Assembly (NCBI GenBank): GCA_019787685.1
Contig: JAHNUO010000013.1
Span: forward strand, 558,001 to 622,000
Length of the DNA stretch: 64,000 nucleotides
Direction: 5' to 3'
DNA from: Chiua virens
Lineage: Eukaryota > Basidiomycota > Agaricomycetes > Boletales > Boletaceae
Positions 10,029 to 20,321 of this stretch are shown here, one piece after another. The translations under genes were made by a program, and so were the position numbers. The stretch's first letter is position 1, and every line of letters starts with the position of its first letter. Under the pieces are notes generated by a model. The model made no database searches. It had not been told where the DNA came from and worked only from the letters and a program-made list of their open reading frames with translations.

Positions 10029-11621
10029 CAGTAAGCAACAAAACTGATGCAATGTTTATAGCATTTTGATTGAAGCATGAATATTGAGAGCCCTGTTGAT
10101 GCTAGACCCCCTAACCTAGGTACCATTGGAAAGCCCTGATCAAGGGCTTTCCAATGGTATGTGGGTTTGTTATGTAATTCTTACTATATCTGGAAATATT
10201 TCGAAATTGATGTGAGGTACTCATTGCATCAGTTTTGTTGCTGACACTCTAAAGTATTCAAAATGCATATTGCAAGTGGTTATTACATAAGCAATGGATC
10301 ATGTGACATACAATAAGTTCAACATGATACAAACAAACACACATACTATCACTTTGTCCACAACCATCATCATGAAATCTCTCTCAGTTGACCAAACTCA
10401 TCATATCATCTCTCTCTTGGAATTGGGACAATCAACCCATCAAATTGCTCAATCTACTGGTCTCAACCAATCTACTATTAGTAGACTCAGGTCCAAACAT
10501 CTTCCCAACCTACCCAAAGCCTCTGGTGGTCGTCCTTCCATCATTTCTCCTACTGATATATGTCATGCTATTTGTCTTATTGGATCTGGGAAGGCTGAGA
10601 ATGCAGTTCAGGTGACCAAAACACTTCAAGACGTGAAGAACCATTCTATCTCCCCCCAGACCATCTGCCGCCACTTGAAGAAAGCTGGTATGAAGGCTGT
10701 AGTGAAGCAAAAATGCTCTCTTCTTGCCCAGTTTCATAGGAGAGCAAGGATGGACTTTGCTCTAAGCCATCAGCATTGGACTGTTGAGGACTAGAAGTGA
10801 GTTATATGGTCAGATGAGACCAAAATTAATTGCATTGGGTCAGATGGCAGGCAATGGGCATGGAAAAGGGCAGGAGAGGGTCTTAGTAACAGGATTGTGG
10901 AGGGAACAGTTAAGTTTGGGGGAGGATCAGTGATGCTATGGGGCTGTATGACCTAGGAAGGTGTTGGAATGGCTTGCAAGATTGATGGTAAGATGGATGC
11001 TGATCTCTATGTGCAGATTTTGGAGGATGAACTCCAACAAACTCTGGTGGATTATGGATTTTCCCAAGAAGACATTATCTTCCAGCAGGATAATGACCTC
11101 AAGCACACCAGTAGGAAGGTTAGGGAGTGGCTCGATGACCATGAATTTGAGGTCATGGTATGGCCTGCTCAGTCTCCAGACCTTAATCCCATAGAACACC
11201 TATGGTTTCTTCTCAAAAGAAGACTTGTAGAGTATCCTGAGCTAGCTAAGGGGATATTGGAACTTTGGGAGAGGATTAATGTGGAATGGTATAAGATTGG
11301 GGTGGAGGAGTGTCAGAGATTGATCAAGAGCATGCCTAGAAGAGTTCAGGAGGTCATCAAGGCCAAAAGAGGATATACTTCATACTAATCTGTGATACCC
11401 TTATACCAGCAACAAAACTGATGCAATGAGTACCTCATACCAATTTTGAAATATTTCCCAATATAGTAAGAATTACATAACAAACCCAAATACCATTGGA
11501 AAGCCCTGATCAAGGGCTTTCCAATGGTACCTAGGTTAGGGGATCTAGCATCAACAGGGCTCTCAATATTCATGCTTCAATCAAAATGCTACAAACATTG
11601 CATCAGTTTTGTTGCTCACTG
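10029..11621 (+). mobile_element. Tc1/mariner element 1 with 215-bp terminal inverted repeats
   Basis: It is inserted at a TA dinucleotide (10027-10028, repeated at 11622-11623). The TIRs are 10029-10243 and 11407-11621, 215 bp each, beginning CAGTRAGCAACAAAACTG. The motif GCAACAAAACTGATGCAATG recurs inverted at the inner edge of each TIR. A 16-17-bp hairpin stem with loop GATCA lies inside both TIRs (about 10126-10164 and 11489-11527). It encodes a DD34E transposase pseudogene. Confidence 0.93.
10372..11388 (+). pseudogene. Tc1/mariner DD34E transposase, element 1 (nonsense mutations)
   Basis: The start ATG 10372 is chosen by alignment with the copy at 20664. The N-terminal half carries helix-turn-helix segments (STHQIAQSTGLNQSTISRLR). 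The catalytic core reads WSDET (first D), QQDND (second D) and NPIEHLW (E) with 34 residues between D and E, the Tc1 spacing. Stops lie at 10792-10794 (TAG in place of a Trp codon, by comparison with copy 3), immediately after at a TGA, and again at a TAG near 10955. The C-terminal part from 10969 is open to the stop at 11388. The gene is inactive, but the ends could still be moved by a related enzyme. Confidence 0.92.
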
Positions 11622-12514
11622 TACTCGTCGAGGTGCAGAACTCATCAAACAATTCCGAACCTTTTCCTCCAGACACGCCCCTTCTGCCTCCATGGCAGGT
11701 CGCATACCACAAACTCCCACTCCAGGAGCATGCATCACAGAGCGCACACTTGGAGGACAACTAGATACTACTCCATCCGAACTCTCCGAAGAACCCATCA
11801 CCGCACCACAGAATGCGTTAGGTGATGATGACCCGGACGATCCAGACTACCTCAGAGATGATCCTGGTTCCGACCACGACTCCAACCCTGATTCATATCA
11901 CTCAGAGAACGACCTCACCGAGGCTGAAAATGTTCTCGGACAGCTCGCCAATGCCATTCGCGACCTTGCCCATTCTTCCTGTCACCCTCCCTCTGACTCC
12001 TCTCCCCGCACTAAGGTCCGGGAACCAGACCAGTTTGATGGGACTGATCCCTGCAAACTCTGAGTCTTCCTGGTCCAATGCGAATTAAACTTCCAAGACC
12101 ATCCTAATGCTTTCCGCACAGACCACGCCAAAGTAACCTTCGTGCAGTCTTACCTCAAGGGTATGGCTCTGGAATGGTTCGAACCAGACCTACTCCAGAT
12201 GGAAGATTCGACACTCCGTCCTGACTGGATGGATAACTACACCGAGTTTGCCTTGGAACTCCAGACGAACTTCAGACCTCACGACCCCGTTGGAGATGCC
12301 GAGCATCAGCTCAATCATCTCCCTATGAAGGATGGACAGCATATCAACAAGTACGTTGTCGAATTTAACAGGATTGCTTCGCAAGTCTGAGGTTATGGAG
12401 AAGGTGCCCTCCAGCACCATTTCTACAATGGGTTGCCTGACCGCATCAAGGATGAGATCTCCTGCATTGGCAAACCCTCCGACCTCGCCCAACTCCACTA
12501 CCTCGCACAAGGTA

Positions 12515-14125
12515 CAGTGACCTCAAAAACCCTTTCCATACTAACCGCAACTGCAGTGCGCTCCGCGCACTGCCAGACACTGTGGGAATCTTGCTTAGCT
12601 TTGGTGGAGTTATAATAGCACTTACTCTCAGCTACAAATCAGCCCCCAAGATCATGTGATTTGGTTCACATGCTGTTAAGATATGATTATTTTGAAATAG
12701 CCATGTCATGGAAAGGGTTTTTGAGCTTTTGAAATGATAATTAGGATCTCAATCAAATCATTCAATATTTGTCATTATTTGTGAATGCAAACAAGGACAT
12801 ACATGTAAATAGCATGTCTGAGTTTTAAAAAGTTCACACACTTCTTAATTCTCAACTACTATCATGGTTAAATCCCTCTCTCTCACTCAGCAAAACACTA
12901 TTCTTTCTTTGCTTGATGCTGGCCACTCTGGTGAAGCTATTGCCAAGCAAACTGGTCTCAGCCCTTCTGCTATATCCAAACTTCGCTCCAAGAAGCATTC
13001 TACCCTTTCCAAAGCTATTGGAGGTTATCCTTCCAAGCTTTCTTCTGTCAACATTCGCCATGCCCAGCACCTTATCACCTCTGGCAGAGCTGAAAATGCT
13101 GTCCAAGTGACCAAAGCTCTCTCCAATATCATCAATGAACTCTCTCTGCCAGTACAGTTCGCCTTCATTTGAAGAAATCTGGTATGAAGGCTGTGGTCAA
13201 GTCCAAACACCCTATTCTCTCTGCTAGGCATCGCAAGGCTTGTTTGGATTTTGCTTATGCCCACAAGAATTAGACTGTAGAGGACTGGAAGAAGGTAATA
13301 TGGTCTGATGAGACCAAAATCAATCACCTAGGATCAGATGGGCGTAAATGGGCTTGGAAAAGGTCAGGTAAGGGGCTTAGTGATAGGCTGGTAAATAGGA
13401 CCGTCAAGTTTGGGGGAGGTTCTCTGATGATGTGGGGCTGTATGACTTGGGAGGGTGTTGGATTTGCTTCCAAGATTGATGGTAGGATGGATGGGGACCT
13501 CTACCTTCAGATTTTGAAGGATGAGCTGAAGCAAACATTGGAGTATTATGGTTTCAATCCTCCTGATACCATCTTTCAGCAAGACAATGATCCCAAGCAC
13601 ACCTGCAAGAAGGTCAAGGAATGGCTAGAGGAGCAGGAATTTGATACCATGGGTTGGCCTGCACAGTCTCCTGACCTCAACCCTATAGAACATCTCTGGG
13701 GATGGCTTAAAAAGAGGCTTGCAGAGCATGAAAACCCTCCTAATGGGATTCATGAGTTGTGGGAAAGAGTTCAGATGGAGTGGGAGAGGATACCAGTTGA
13801 GGAGTGTCAGAAATTGATTGAGAGCATGCCTAGGAGGGTTCAGGCAGTGCTTAAAGCCAAAGGAGGCTATACCAAGTACTAATAATATCCAAATACCCTT
13901 GTGATTTCAAAAGCTCAAAAACCCTTTCCATGACATGGCTGTTTCAAAATGGTCATATCTTAATGGCCTGTGAACCAAATCACATGATCTTGGGGGCTGA
14001 TTTGTAGCTGAGAGTAAGTGCTATTTATAACTCCACCAAAGCTAAGCAATATTCCCACAGTGTCTGGCAGTGCGCTTCGCGCACTGCAGTTGCGGTTAGT
14101 ATGGAAAGGGTTTTTGAGGTCACTG
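12515..14125 (+). mobile_element. Tc1/mariner element 2 with about 221-bp terminal inverted repeats
   Basis: It is flanked by TA (12513-12514 and 14126-14127). The ends are CAGTGACCTCAAAAACCC, with TIRs at about 12515-12735 and 13904-14125. The motif CTCAAAAACCCTTTCCAT recurs inverted at the inner edge of each TIR, and a GCAGTGCGC/GCGCACTGC hairpin lies near the tip. Parts of the TIR (CTTAGCTTTGGTG, ATCATGTGATTTGG) are shared with element 3, so the two are related families. Confidence 0.92.
12864..13882 (+). pseudogene. Tc1/mariner DD34E transposase, element 2 (one frameshift, one nonsense)
   Basis: It starts at ATG 12864 with an HTH region (GEAIAKQTGLSPSAISKLRS). A frameshift falls near 13140-13155, since the frame ends at 13172 and the homologous reading continues in another frame. 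A TAG near 13271 replaces a Trp. The core is present: WSDET, QQDNDPKHT and SPDLNPIEHLW, with the DD34E spacing. Unlike copies 1 and 3 it keeps the Trp in WGCMTWEG. The C-terminal frame 13427-13882 is open. Confidence 0.92.
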
Positions 14126-14577
14126 TATCAACACGCACTACTGGGAGTGCAAGTCCAAGATAAACTGCCAAACAAAGCAACCCTCCAACAACTCTGCACC
14201 CAAGACCTCCAAGAAACATGCCGCATCCAACTCCAGTAATCATTCCGGCAACCAGAAGTTGAAAGACTCCTCAGAGTCCAAAGGCAAAGTTGCCACTACC
14301 CCCGCTGTCCCGAAGCCCGACTATTCTTCTAAGTTAGGCAAGGACAGTAAACTCACTGCAGAAGAACGCAAGTGTTGTTTTGACAATAACCTCTGCATGT
14401 TCTGCGGGAAATCTGGGCACATGGCTAAGGATTGCTCCAAGTCTTTTTCCAGGGCATCCAAGGCTCGTGCAACGAAGACTGCAACTCCAGAAACAAAACC
14501 GGATACCTCCCGCACGGAGGCAAAAAAATAGTCTGCAACCTCCACAACTCCGCACAGATGGAAGGTTGCATTGACAC

Positions 14578-15255
14578 CTCCCATGCACCTAAGGAGCTAT
14601 GTCTCAATGCATCCACTCTTTCAGATCCCAAATCCCTTATGCCCTCCGTCTCTATAGTCTCCCATGACATTCCTTCCTTCTCTGTGCTTGTAGACTCCGG
14701 CTCCTCTGATTGTTTCATAGATACAACCTTTGTCAATGACCATGAAATTTCCTCCTACTCCATACCCCTGCTTCAACTCCAACTCTTCGATGGAACATCC
14801 AACTCCACCATTACTCAGGCGATCGACCTCTCTATACGTTTCGAAACCGGTGATATCACTCCGATGACATTCTACATCACCCCGTTGGATGGATCGTGTT
14901 CCCTTGTTCTAGGACATAACTGGCTGACCTGCCACAATCTGTTGATTGATTGGGTTTCTAGCAGTATCTCGTTCCGCACACCTGAACACACCAGTCCAAC
15001 ACCTCCGAGCTCACCTCCGCAGCCCCCGGACTTACCTCCTCCGGCTGACACCACCACCTCCGATGCACCACATTTCTCTGAGCAAAAGGCTCCTCCCATC
15101 GTGCTTATCAACACAGCTGCTTTTGCGTTGGCATGCCACCTTGAAGGCTCTGTACAATTTAGCCTCAACTCCGTCCCCAGGAAACTGAGCTCTGCTCGGT
15201 CTCTGCCTCCCCTGAAACCCCTGTCGATCTGTCCTCCGTTCCTCCGGAATACCAT
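14578..15255 (+). pseudogene. aspartic protease region of element A pol
   Basis: The frame 14432-15415 carries the retropepsin motif SVLVDSGSSDCFID and the flap-to-core segment LVLGHNWLTCHNLLIDW typical of chromovirus protease. A Pro/Ser-rich linker follows. After about 15165 the frame no longer matches pol and a frameshift is needed to reach RT at 15426. Function by family: it cleaves the Gag-Pol polyprotein. The catalytic Asp is intact, but the polyprotein frame is not. Confidence 0.85.
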
Positions 15256-15425
15256 GACTTCGCCGATGTGTTCAGTAAGAGCAAAGCGTCCATGCTTGCT
15301 CCGATCGCGAGCACGACCTCAAGATCGATTTAGAGGAAGGTGCTTCCCCTCCAGTAGGAACCACCTATTCCCTTTCTCCATCCGAACTTGGGTCCCTCTG
15401 TACATTCCTCGATGAGCATCTCGCT

Positions 15426-16736
15426 ATGGGCTTCATCCGCCCTTCCTCCTCTGCTCATGCCGCTCCAGTTCTCTTTGTCCGCAAGAAGGACAGTTCACTC
15501 CACCTTTGCGTCGACTTCCGAGGACTCAATAAGATCACGAAGAAAGACCGCTACCTGCTTCCCCGCATCTCCAACCTCCTTGACACTCCGAGCAACGCGA
15601 AGATCTACACCAAAATTGACCTCCAGCACGCTTACCACTTAGTCCGCATCGCCGAGGGAGATGAATGGAAGACTTCATTCTGCACACGCTACAGATCTTA
15701 CGAATGGCTTGTCATGCCTTTTGGCTTGACCAATGCCCCTGCAGCTTTCCAGTGGTTCGTCAATACCATCTTCGCTGATCTATTAGATGTTTGCGTGATA
15801 GTCTACTTGGATGACATTTTAATCTACTTGACAGATAAAGCTTCCCACTGGGAGCATGTCCAAGAGGTTCTCCGAAGACTCCGCAAAAACAATCTTTACA
15901 CCAAACCCGAAAAATGCGAATGGTCTACAGACTCTACCGAGTATCTCGGGTACCAGCTCTCTCCCTCCAGTCTCTCTATGTCCCCGGAGAAAGTCAAATC
16001 TATTCAAGACTGGCCCAAACCCTGCAAGGTGAAGGACATTCAGTCCTTCCTCGGTTTCACAAATTTCTACCGACATTTCATCTCTAATTACTCCGATATC
16101 ATTGTTCCTTTGACTTGCCTGACTCACAAAGGCACTCCGTGGAACTTTGGTGATGACTGCCACTCTGCCTTCCAGAAACTTAAGGATGCTTTCACCTCCG
16201 CACCTGTTCTAACACATTGGGTCCCTGACGCTCCCCTCATTATGGAAACAGACGCTTCCGACTACGCTATCGCTGGTATTCTCTCCATCCGGTGCTCAGA
16301 CAATGAAGTCCAGCCTGTCACATATTATTCTCGGATGTTGTCTCCTCTGGAGCTCAACTACGACACCCATGACAAAGAACTCCTCGCTATACATGAAGCA
16401 TTCCGAACCTGGAGACATTACCTCGAAGGCTCCGGCACTCCAGTTGACGTCATCACTGACCACAAAAATCTCGAATATTTCTCTACTACGAAACTCTTGA
16501 CTCAGCGACAAGCTCGCTGGTCGGAGTTCCTTAGTCAATTCAATATGATCATTCGTTTCCAACCCGGACGCCTCGGAGCTAAGCCCAATGCCCTCACTCG
16601 ACAATGGGACGTCTATCCCAAAGAGGGGGATAGGGACTACGCTCACGTCAATCCTCACAACTTCAAACCCGTGTTTACCCAAGAACAGCTCGCGTCTTCC
16701 CTTAGAGCAACATGTCTTGCTGCTCCGGTACTCTGA
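15426..16736 (+). pseudogene. reverse transcriptase and RNase H of element A
   Basis: An open frame of 436 codons. RT motifs are in order: SAHAAPVLFVRKKDSSL, LCVDFRGLNKIT, the palm box VYLDDILIY and the thumb FLGFTNFYRHFI. RNase H follows, with METDASDYAIAGIL, ELLAIHEAFRTWRHYL and TDHKNLEYF. It ends at a TGA at 16734-16736, before the integrase zinc-binding domain, again explicable as CGA to TGA. Catalytic residues of both enzymes look intact. The preceding frameshift cuts it off from protease. Confidence 0.92.
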
Positions 16737-16923
16737 GCAAGCACCCTCTTCGACCTCGAAACCCTTCATAATGATATCCTCTCCGCTCTTCCCTCTGATC
16801 CTCTGGCCACAGTACACATGTCCGAGTCCGAACCCTCGGAGTCATGTTGGAACGTTGATTCAGACGGTTTCTTATGCCTAGACAATCGCATCTACGTCCC
16901 CGACTCCAATGAGCTCCGACTCT

Positions 16924-17578
16924 GAGTACTCTGATACAAACATGACCATCCACTCTCCGGACACTTCGGACAAAACCACACTTTGGAACTTATTTGCTGT
17001 GAATACACTTGGCCTGGCATCAGGACATTCATCAAAGAGTATATCTCATCCTGTACCTCCTGTGCTTGCGCAAAGGTTCCAAGACATAAGCCTTACAGAT
17101 TACTGAAACAACTCCCCATCCCCAAATGTCCCTGGAACTCCATATCAATGGACTTCATCGAACAGCTTCCTCCGTCCTCCGGTTACCCCACCTACGACAC
17201 GATAACATCCCCGGACTTGGCTAAGTTGTTCCTTCTCCATGTGTTCTTGAAACACAGAGTTCCTTCCCACATTACATCTGATCGCGGATCAGAATTCGTG
17301 TCGCACTTCTTTAGGTCCCTTGGAAAGGCCTTAGACATCCGGCTCCATTTCACCTCCAGTTATCATCCCGAAGGAGATGGCCAGACAGAGCATATGAACC
17401 AGACCCTAGAACAATATCTCCAAGTCTACTGTAACTATCAACAGGACGACTGGTCCAAACTCCTGCCCCTCACGGAGTTCTCATACAACAATGCTCCGAA
17501 CGCCACCACCGGTGTCTCTCTGTTCTTTGCCAACAAGGGCTACCACCCAAACATCTCTGTGTACCCCGAACGGGACAT
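16924..17578 (+). pseudogene. integrase of element A (HHCC and DDE core; internal deletion and LTR insertion)
   Basis: The zinc-binding segment is recognisable: HDHPLSGHFG, then CEYTWPGI and CTSCACAK, an HHCC module. The core keeps SMDFIEQLP (D), TSDRGSEF (D) and GQTEHMNQ (E). Between TYDTI and TSPDLAK the stretch normally found between the first and second Asp is missing. About 15-20 residues are absent compared with relatives, perhaps by recombination between short DTI-coding repeats. The frame is then broken at 17578 by a solo LTR and resumes at 18204. Confidence 0.87.
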
Positions 17579-18203
17579 TGTTACGATAGTTCCGGGTAGG
17601 ACCTAGCGTAGCTGCAAAAGCGCCAAGTACCAAGTGGCTGTGATAACTCAAACAACCACCACTTGATACGTGGTGCGCTGAAGAGTCAAACGAGGGTTTC
17701 TGGTCAGCGGGTTGCTACCAGAGAGACGAGTGAAAACTCAGGCGTTGCTGAGAGTTGTCCGGTTGGGAATCTATACCCTTGGGACGGTCGAGGATCGAGA
17801 GTGACTACAATGAGTCTGAGTGTTGGGTCAAGGGACGACGAGAGAAGTCCCTGGTCGAGTGGTCACAAGGAAGGGTCCGAGTGGAGCAGTGATACTCAGC
17901 TAGATTGTGGATACTACAGAAGTACGGTGGTACAGAGGGAGTATCGCTGCGAGTTATATACATTTGATATAAAGGGTGTTCCAACGAAGGGAAGAACCAA
18001 GTAAGGGGAACAAAGGTGAAGTGGGGACACTTCGTGAGAAGAGGGAGTTGTGCAACAACGACCGTTCAAGAAACAAAGAAGCTACCATGCTATGGAGCGA
18101 TATGATCTCCGCAAGTACGGGGAGTGGGTCATAGAGCGGAAGAACTAAGGTAAGAGTCCATTGGGAAATGGAGTTGTCAAGGCAAAAGAGAAAAGTTGTA
18201 ACA
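17579..18203 (-). mobile_element. solo LTR of the element D family, inserted in element A integrase
   Basis: It is 625 bp, TGTTACGATAGTTCC...AAAGTTGTAACA on the plus strand, which is the reverse of the D-element LTR. The perfect 5-bp duplication is GACAT (17574-17578 and 18204-18208). It was inserted after element A and has no internal sequence. Confidence 0.93.
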
Positions 18204-18806
18204 GACATGACCTCCACACGCACACGCGAATACTCTGTTGATCTCGACTCACTCCACCAATTCCTCTGAGAGGAAATGGCCCACACTCAAGAGTGATACC
18301 AAGGACCTGCTGACACCAGGCGAACTCCGGCTCCGGACTTCAAAGTCGGAGACCAGGTATTCGTCAAGGCTAAGTACTTCAGAACTACCTGGCCCTCTAA
18401 GAAACTCTCCGACAAGAATTTAGGGCCATACGACATCATCGCTCAAGCTGGGACCCACTCCTTCACACTCCGTCTTCCCGACTCCATGAAGTTCATACAC
18501 CTGGTGTTCCACATCTCTCAATTAGAACCTTGCATTCCAAACACCATACCGAACCGTGTTCAACCCCCACCACCTCCGATTGAAGTAGACAGTGAACCGG
18601 AGTACGAGATCTCTGAAATCCTTGATTCCAAAATAGATCGACGAAGGAAGAATTGCAAACTATTGTACTTGGTACGATGGGCTGACTATGAAGGGACTGA
18701 TGAAGAAACTTCTTGGTTGTTGGCTACCAAACTTGGACATGCCTCTGAAATCATTACGGAGTTCCATCTCCGGTACCCGGACAAACCTGGACCTCACTCC
18801 CCATAA
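18204..18806 (+). pseudogene. integrase C-terminus and chromodomain of element A
   Basis: After the solo LTR the integrase C-terminal part resumes with stops near 18268 and 18292, then reads DFKVGDQVFVKAKYF (GPY/F-like region) and FTLRLPDSMKFIHLVFHISQL. A chromodomain follows in frame 18486-18806 (EYEISEILDSK, LYLVRWADYEG, EETSWLLATKL). Chromodomains of this kind direct integration toward marked chromatin in chromoviruses. The motif keeps most of its aromatic residues. The stop is at 18804-18806, 34 bp before the 3' end of the convergent zinc-cluster gene. Confidence 0.88.
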
Positions 18807-18840
18807 TGATGAACAAATCTTATTAACAACATTTCTCTAT

Positions 18841-19761
18841 CTACTTGCCCTTGGCCAGATCCTCCCTAAGTCTATCTACGTCCTCTTCATCATGTAACTC
18901 CTGCTGCTCTTGCCCCAACTCCGCTACCTCCGATTCCACTCCAACCATCACGTCGGTATCCTCTTCCTCCGACTCCGGCTCCAGCGACCACTCCCCATGC
19001 AACTCCTCTCCCTTGAGATGGGCCAGCTCCTCCATCCAGTCCACCATCCTCTCCACCTGTGCTGTCAAGTGGTCCAGCCACTTGATGTGCAACTTGAAGG
19101 CGGTAGCGATCTCCTTCCAGACCGCTACCATCTCCGAATTCCCAGTGCACTCTCTGCAGCTCTGGTCCCTGCTCGGCCCCACCTCCACCACCTCCACTGA
19201 CGCCGACCTTGTCTTCTTCTTCCTCAGCCCTTCCTCGTCATCTGCACGTTTCCTCCGTCTCTTCTCTGGTCGCTCCTCTCCTGGGAGCTCGCACTTCAGC
19301 TTGCCCTTCTGGCAAGCCTCACAAGACCGTCCCTTTTTCCCTTCTCCGGGAACGCACTCGATTCCTGCCGTTACGCATCTTGCGCATGGCTCCCTCTCTT
19401 TCTCCTTCCCCTTGCCCTTATCCTTCGGAGCGCTTTGCTCCGCTCGGATCTCCTTGGCCTGTCAACCCCGTCAGCTCCGCGCTACTCGGACTCAACTACT
19501 ACTCACCCTCTTCTGGGCCGCCTCCTCAGCCTCCTTGAGGTGCTTCTCCTCCGTGACCTTCTGCGCCTCCTCCACCTTCTGCTTTGCCTCCTCTGCCTTC
19601 TGTCTTGCCTCCTCTGCCTTCCTCCATTCCTCCTCCTCCTTCCACGCTTTTGCGTGTCGACATTGCTCGGACTCCTTCGCCTCGAACAGCTCGTCGCTGT
19701 CATCGTCGGCCTCCTTGAGATGCTCATCACTCCATTGTTTGACGTTGTTGATATCGGACAT
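18841..19761 (-). CDS. antisense zinc-cluster/coiled-coil protein gene of element A (290 aa, one intron, intact)
   Basis: It starts at ATG 19761. Exon 1 is 19761-19507 (85 codons) and the 48-bp intron is 19506-19459 (GTGAGT...GACAG, with a CTGAC branch-like site). Exon 2 is 19458-18841 (205 codons and TAG). The joined frame is fully open. Exon 1 encodes a charged coiled coil (EEARQKAEEAKQKVEEAQK). Exon 2 encodes CARC, six residues, C, ten residues, CEAC, six residues, C, that is CX2CX6CX10CX2CX6C, resembling a fungal Zn2Cys6 cluster. A basic stretch (KRRRKR) and an acidic, heptad-rich C-terminus follow. It lies between chromodomain and 3' LTR, opposite to gag-pol. A transcription-factor-like role is inferred only from the cluster. 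The open frame contrasts with the decayed pol genes. Confidence 0.8.
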
Positions 19762-19800
19762 GGTAGAGGTTGGAAGTTAAGGAGCAAAGGCACGCCCAAA

Positions 19801-19806
19801 TTTATA
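19801..19806 (-). promoter_or_regulatory. TATA box of the antisense zinc-cluster gene
   Basis: On the minus strand TATAAA lies 40 bp upstream of ATG 19761, followed by a pyrimidine-rich leader (CTCCTTAACTTCCAACCTC). This would give the gene its own promoter in the roughly 150-bp space before the 3' LTR. Confidence 0.5.
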
Positions 19807-20321
19807 TGAGGGACTCCACATCTGAGTCCGAAATTGAAGTCCACAAATCCGCTGACAGCTATTGTTTCTTGCTTATGGCCTTCAGGGGTTCAGGCCTAAA
19901 GGGGAGGATACTGTCATATCCCGTATATCTCATCGATCCAACTCCGAGATCTCCAGGTTTACTCCTTCATAACTTCTCTCTGGACACAACTCCTGATCTC
20001 CAGACTTCACTTAGAACCTTCTTGATTTCCTCTTATCTCTTTTCGTACTAGTGTTACATTAGTAATAACCTGTGTCTCACTTAACAGCACAGCTCCGGCC
20101 TCTGTACATACCCAGCTCCACTCCGGTTACATACTTTCCCAATTTCCATCTTACTCAGTTTCTTACCAACCCCGTTACTAATCTCCATTCTACTCTGAGT
20201 ATATAAACTGTAGTACTCCAACTTTGTACCCTCAGTCTGAATATTAGTTTTACCTTCTATTCCGTCCGAACTCCATAAAACCTCAACGGTCTTATCTCTG
20301 CTCGACTTCACTTCGGTGTTA

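Larger units (their letters stand above)
11692..14531 (+). pseudogene. gag of element A with CCHC knuckle, split by Tc1/mariner element 2
   Basis: The start ATG is 11692. After an acidic N-terminus a capsid domain is read (REPDQFDGTDPCKL, then LKGMALEWFEPDLL and INKYVVEFNRIASQV). TGA codons at 12061-12063 and 12388-12390 both fit CGA-to-TGA changes. The Tc1 element at 12515-14125 splits the frame at a TA. Removing it rejoins the frame, which continues to a zinc knuckle CMFCGKSGHMAKDC near 14396-14437 and ends at 14531. The protease lies in another frame. Confidence 0.88.

Noticed and set aside
11524..11691. Upstream extension of the element A gag ORF
   Set aside because: It runs through the Tc1 terminal repeat; the natural start is ATG 11692.
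18845..19780. 311-codon plus-strand Ser/Cys/Leu-rich ORF
   Set aside because: It is the complement of the antisense zinc-cluster gene. The minus strand has an intron with proper ends, a TATA box and a cysteine cluster, whereas the plus frame is low-complexity.
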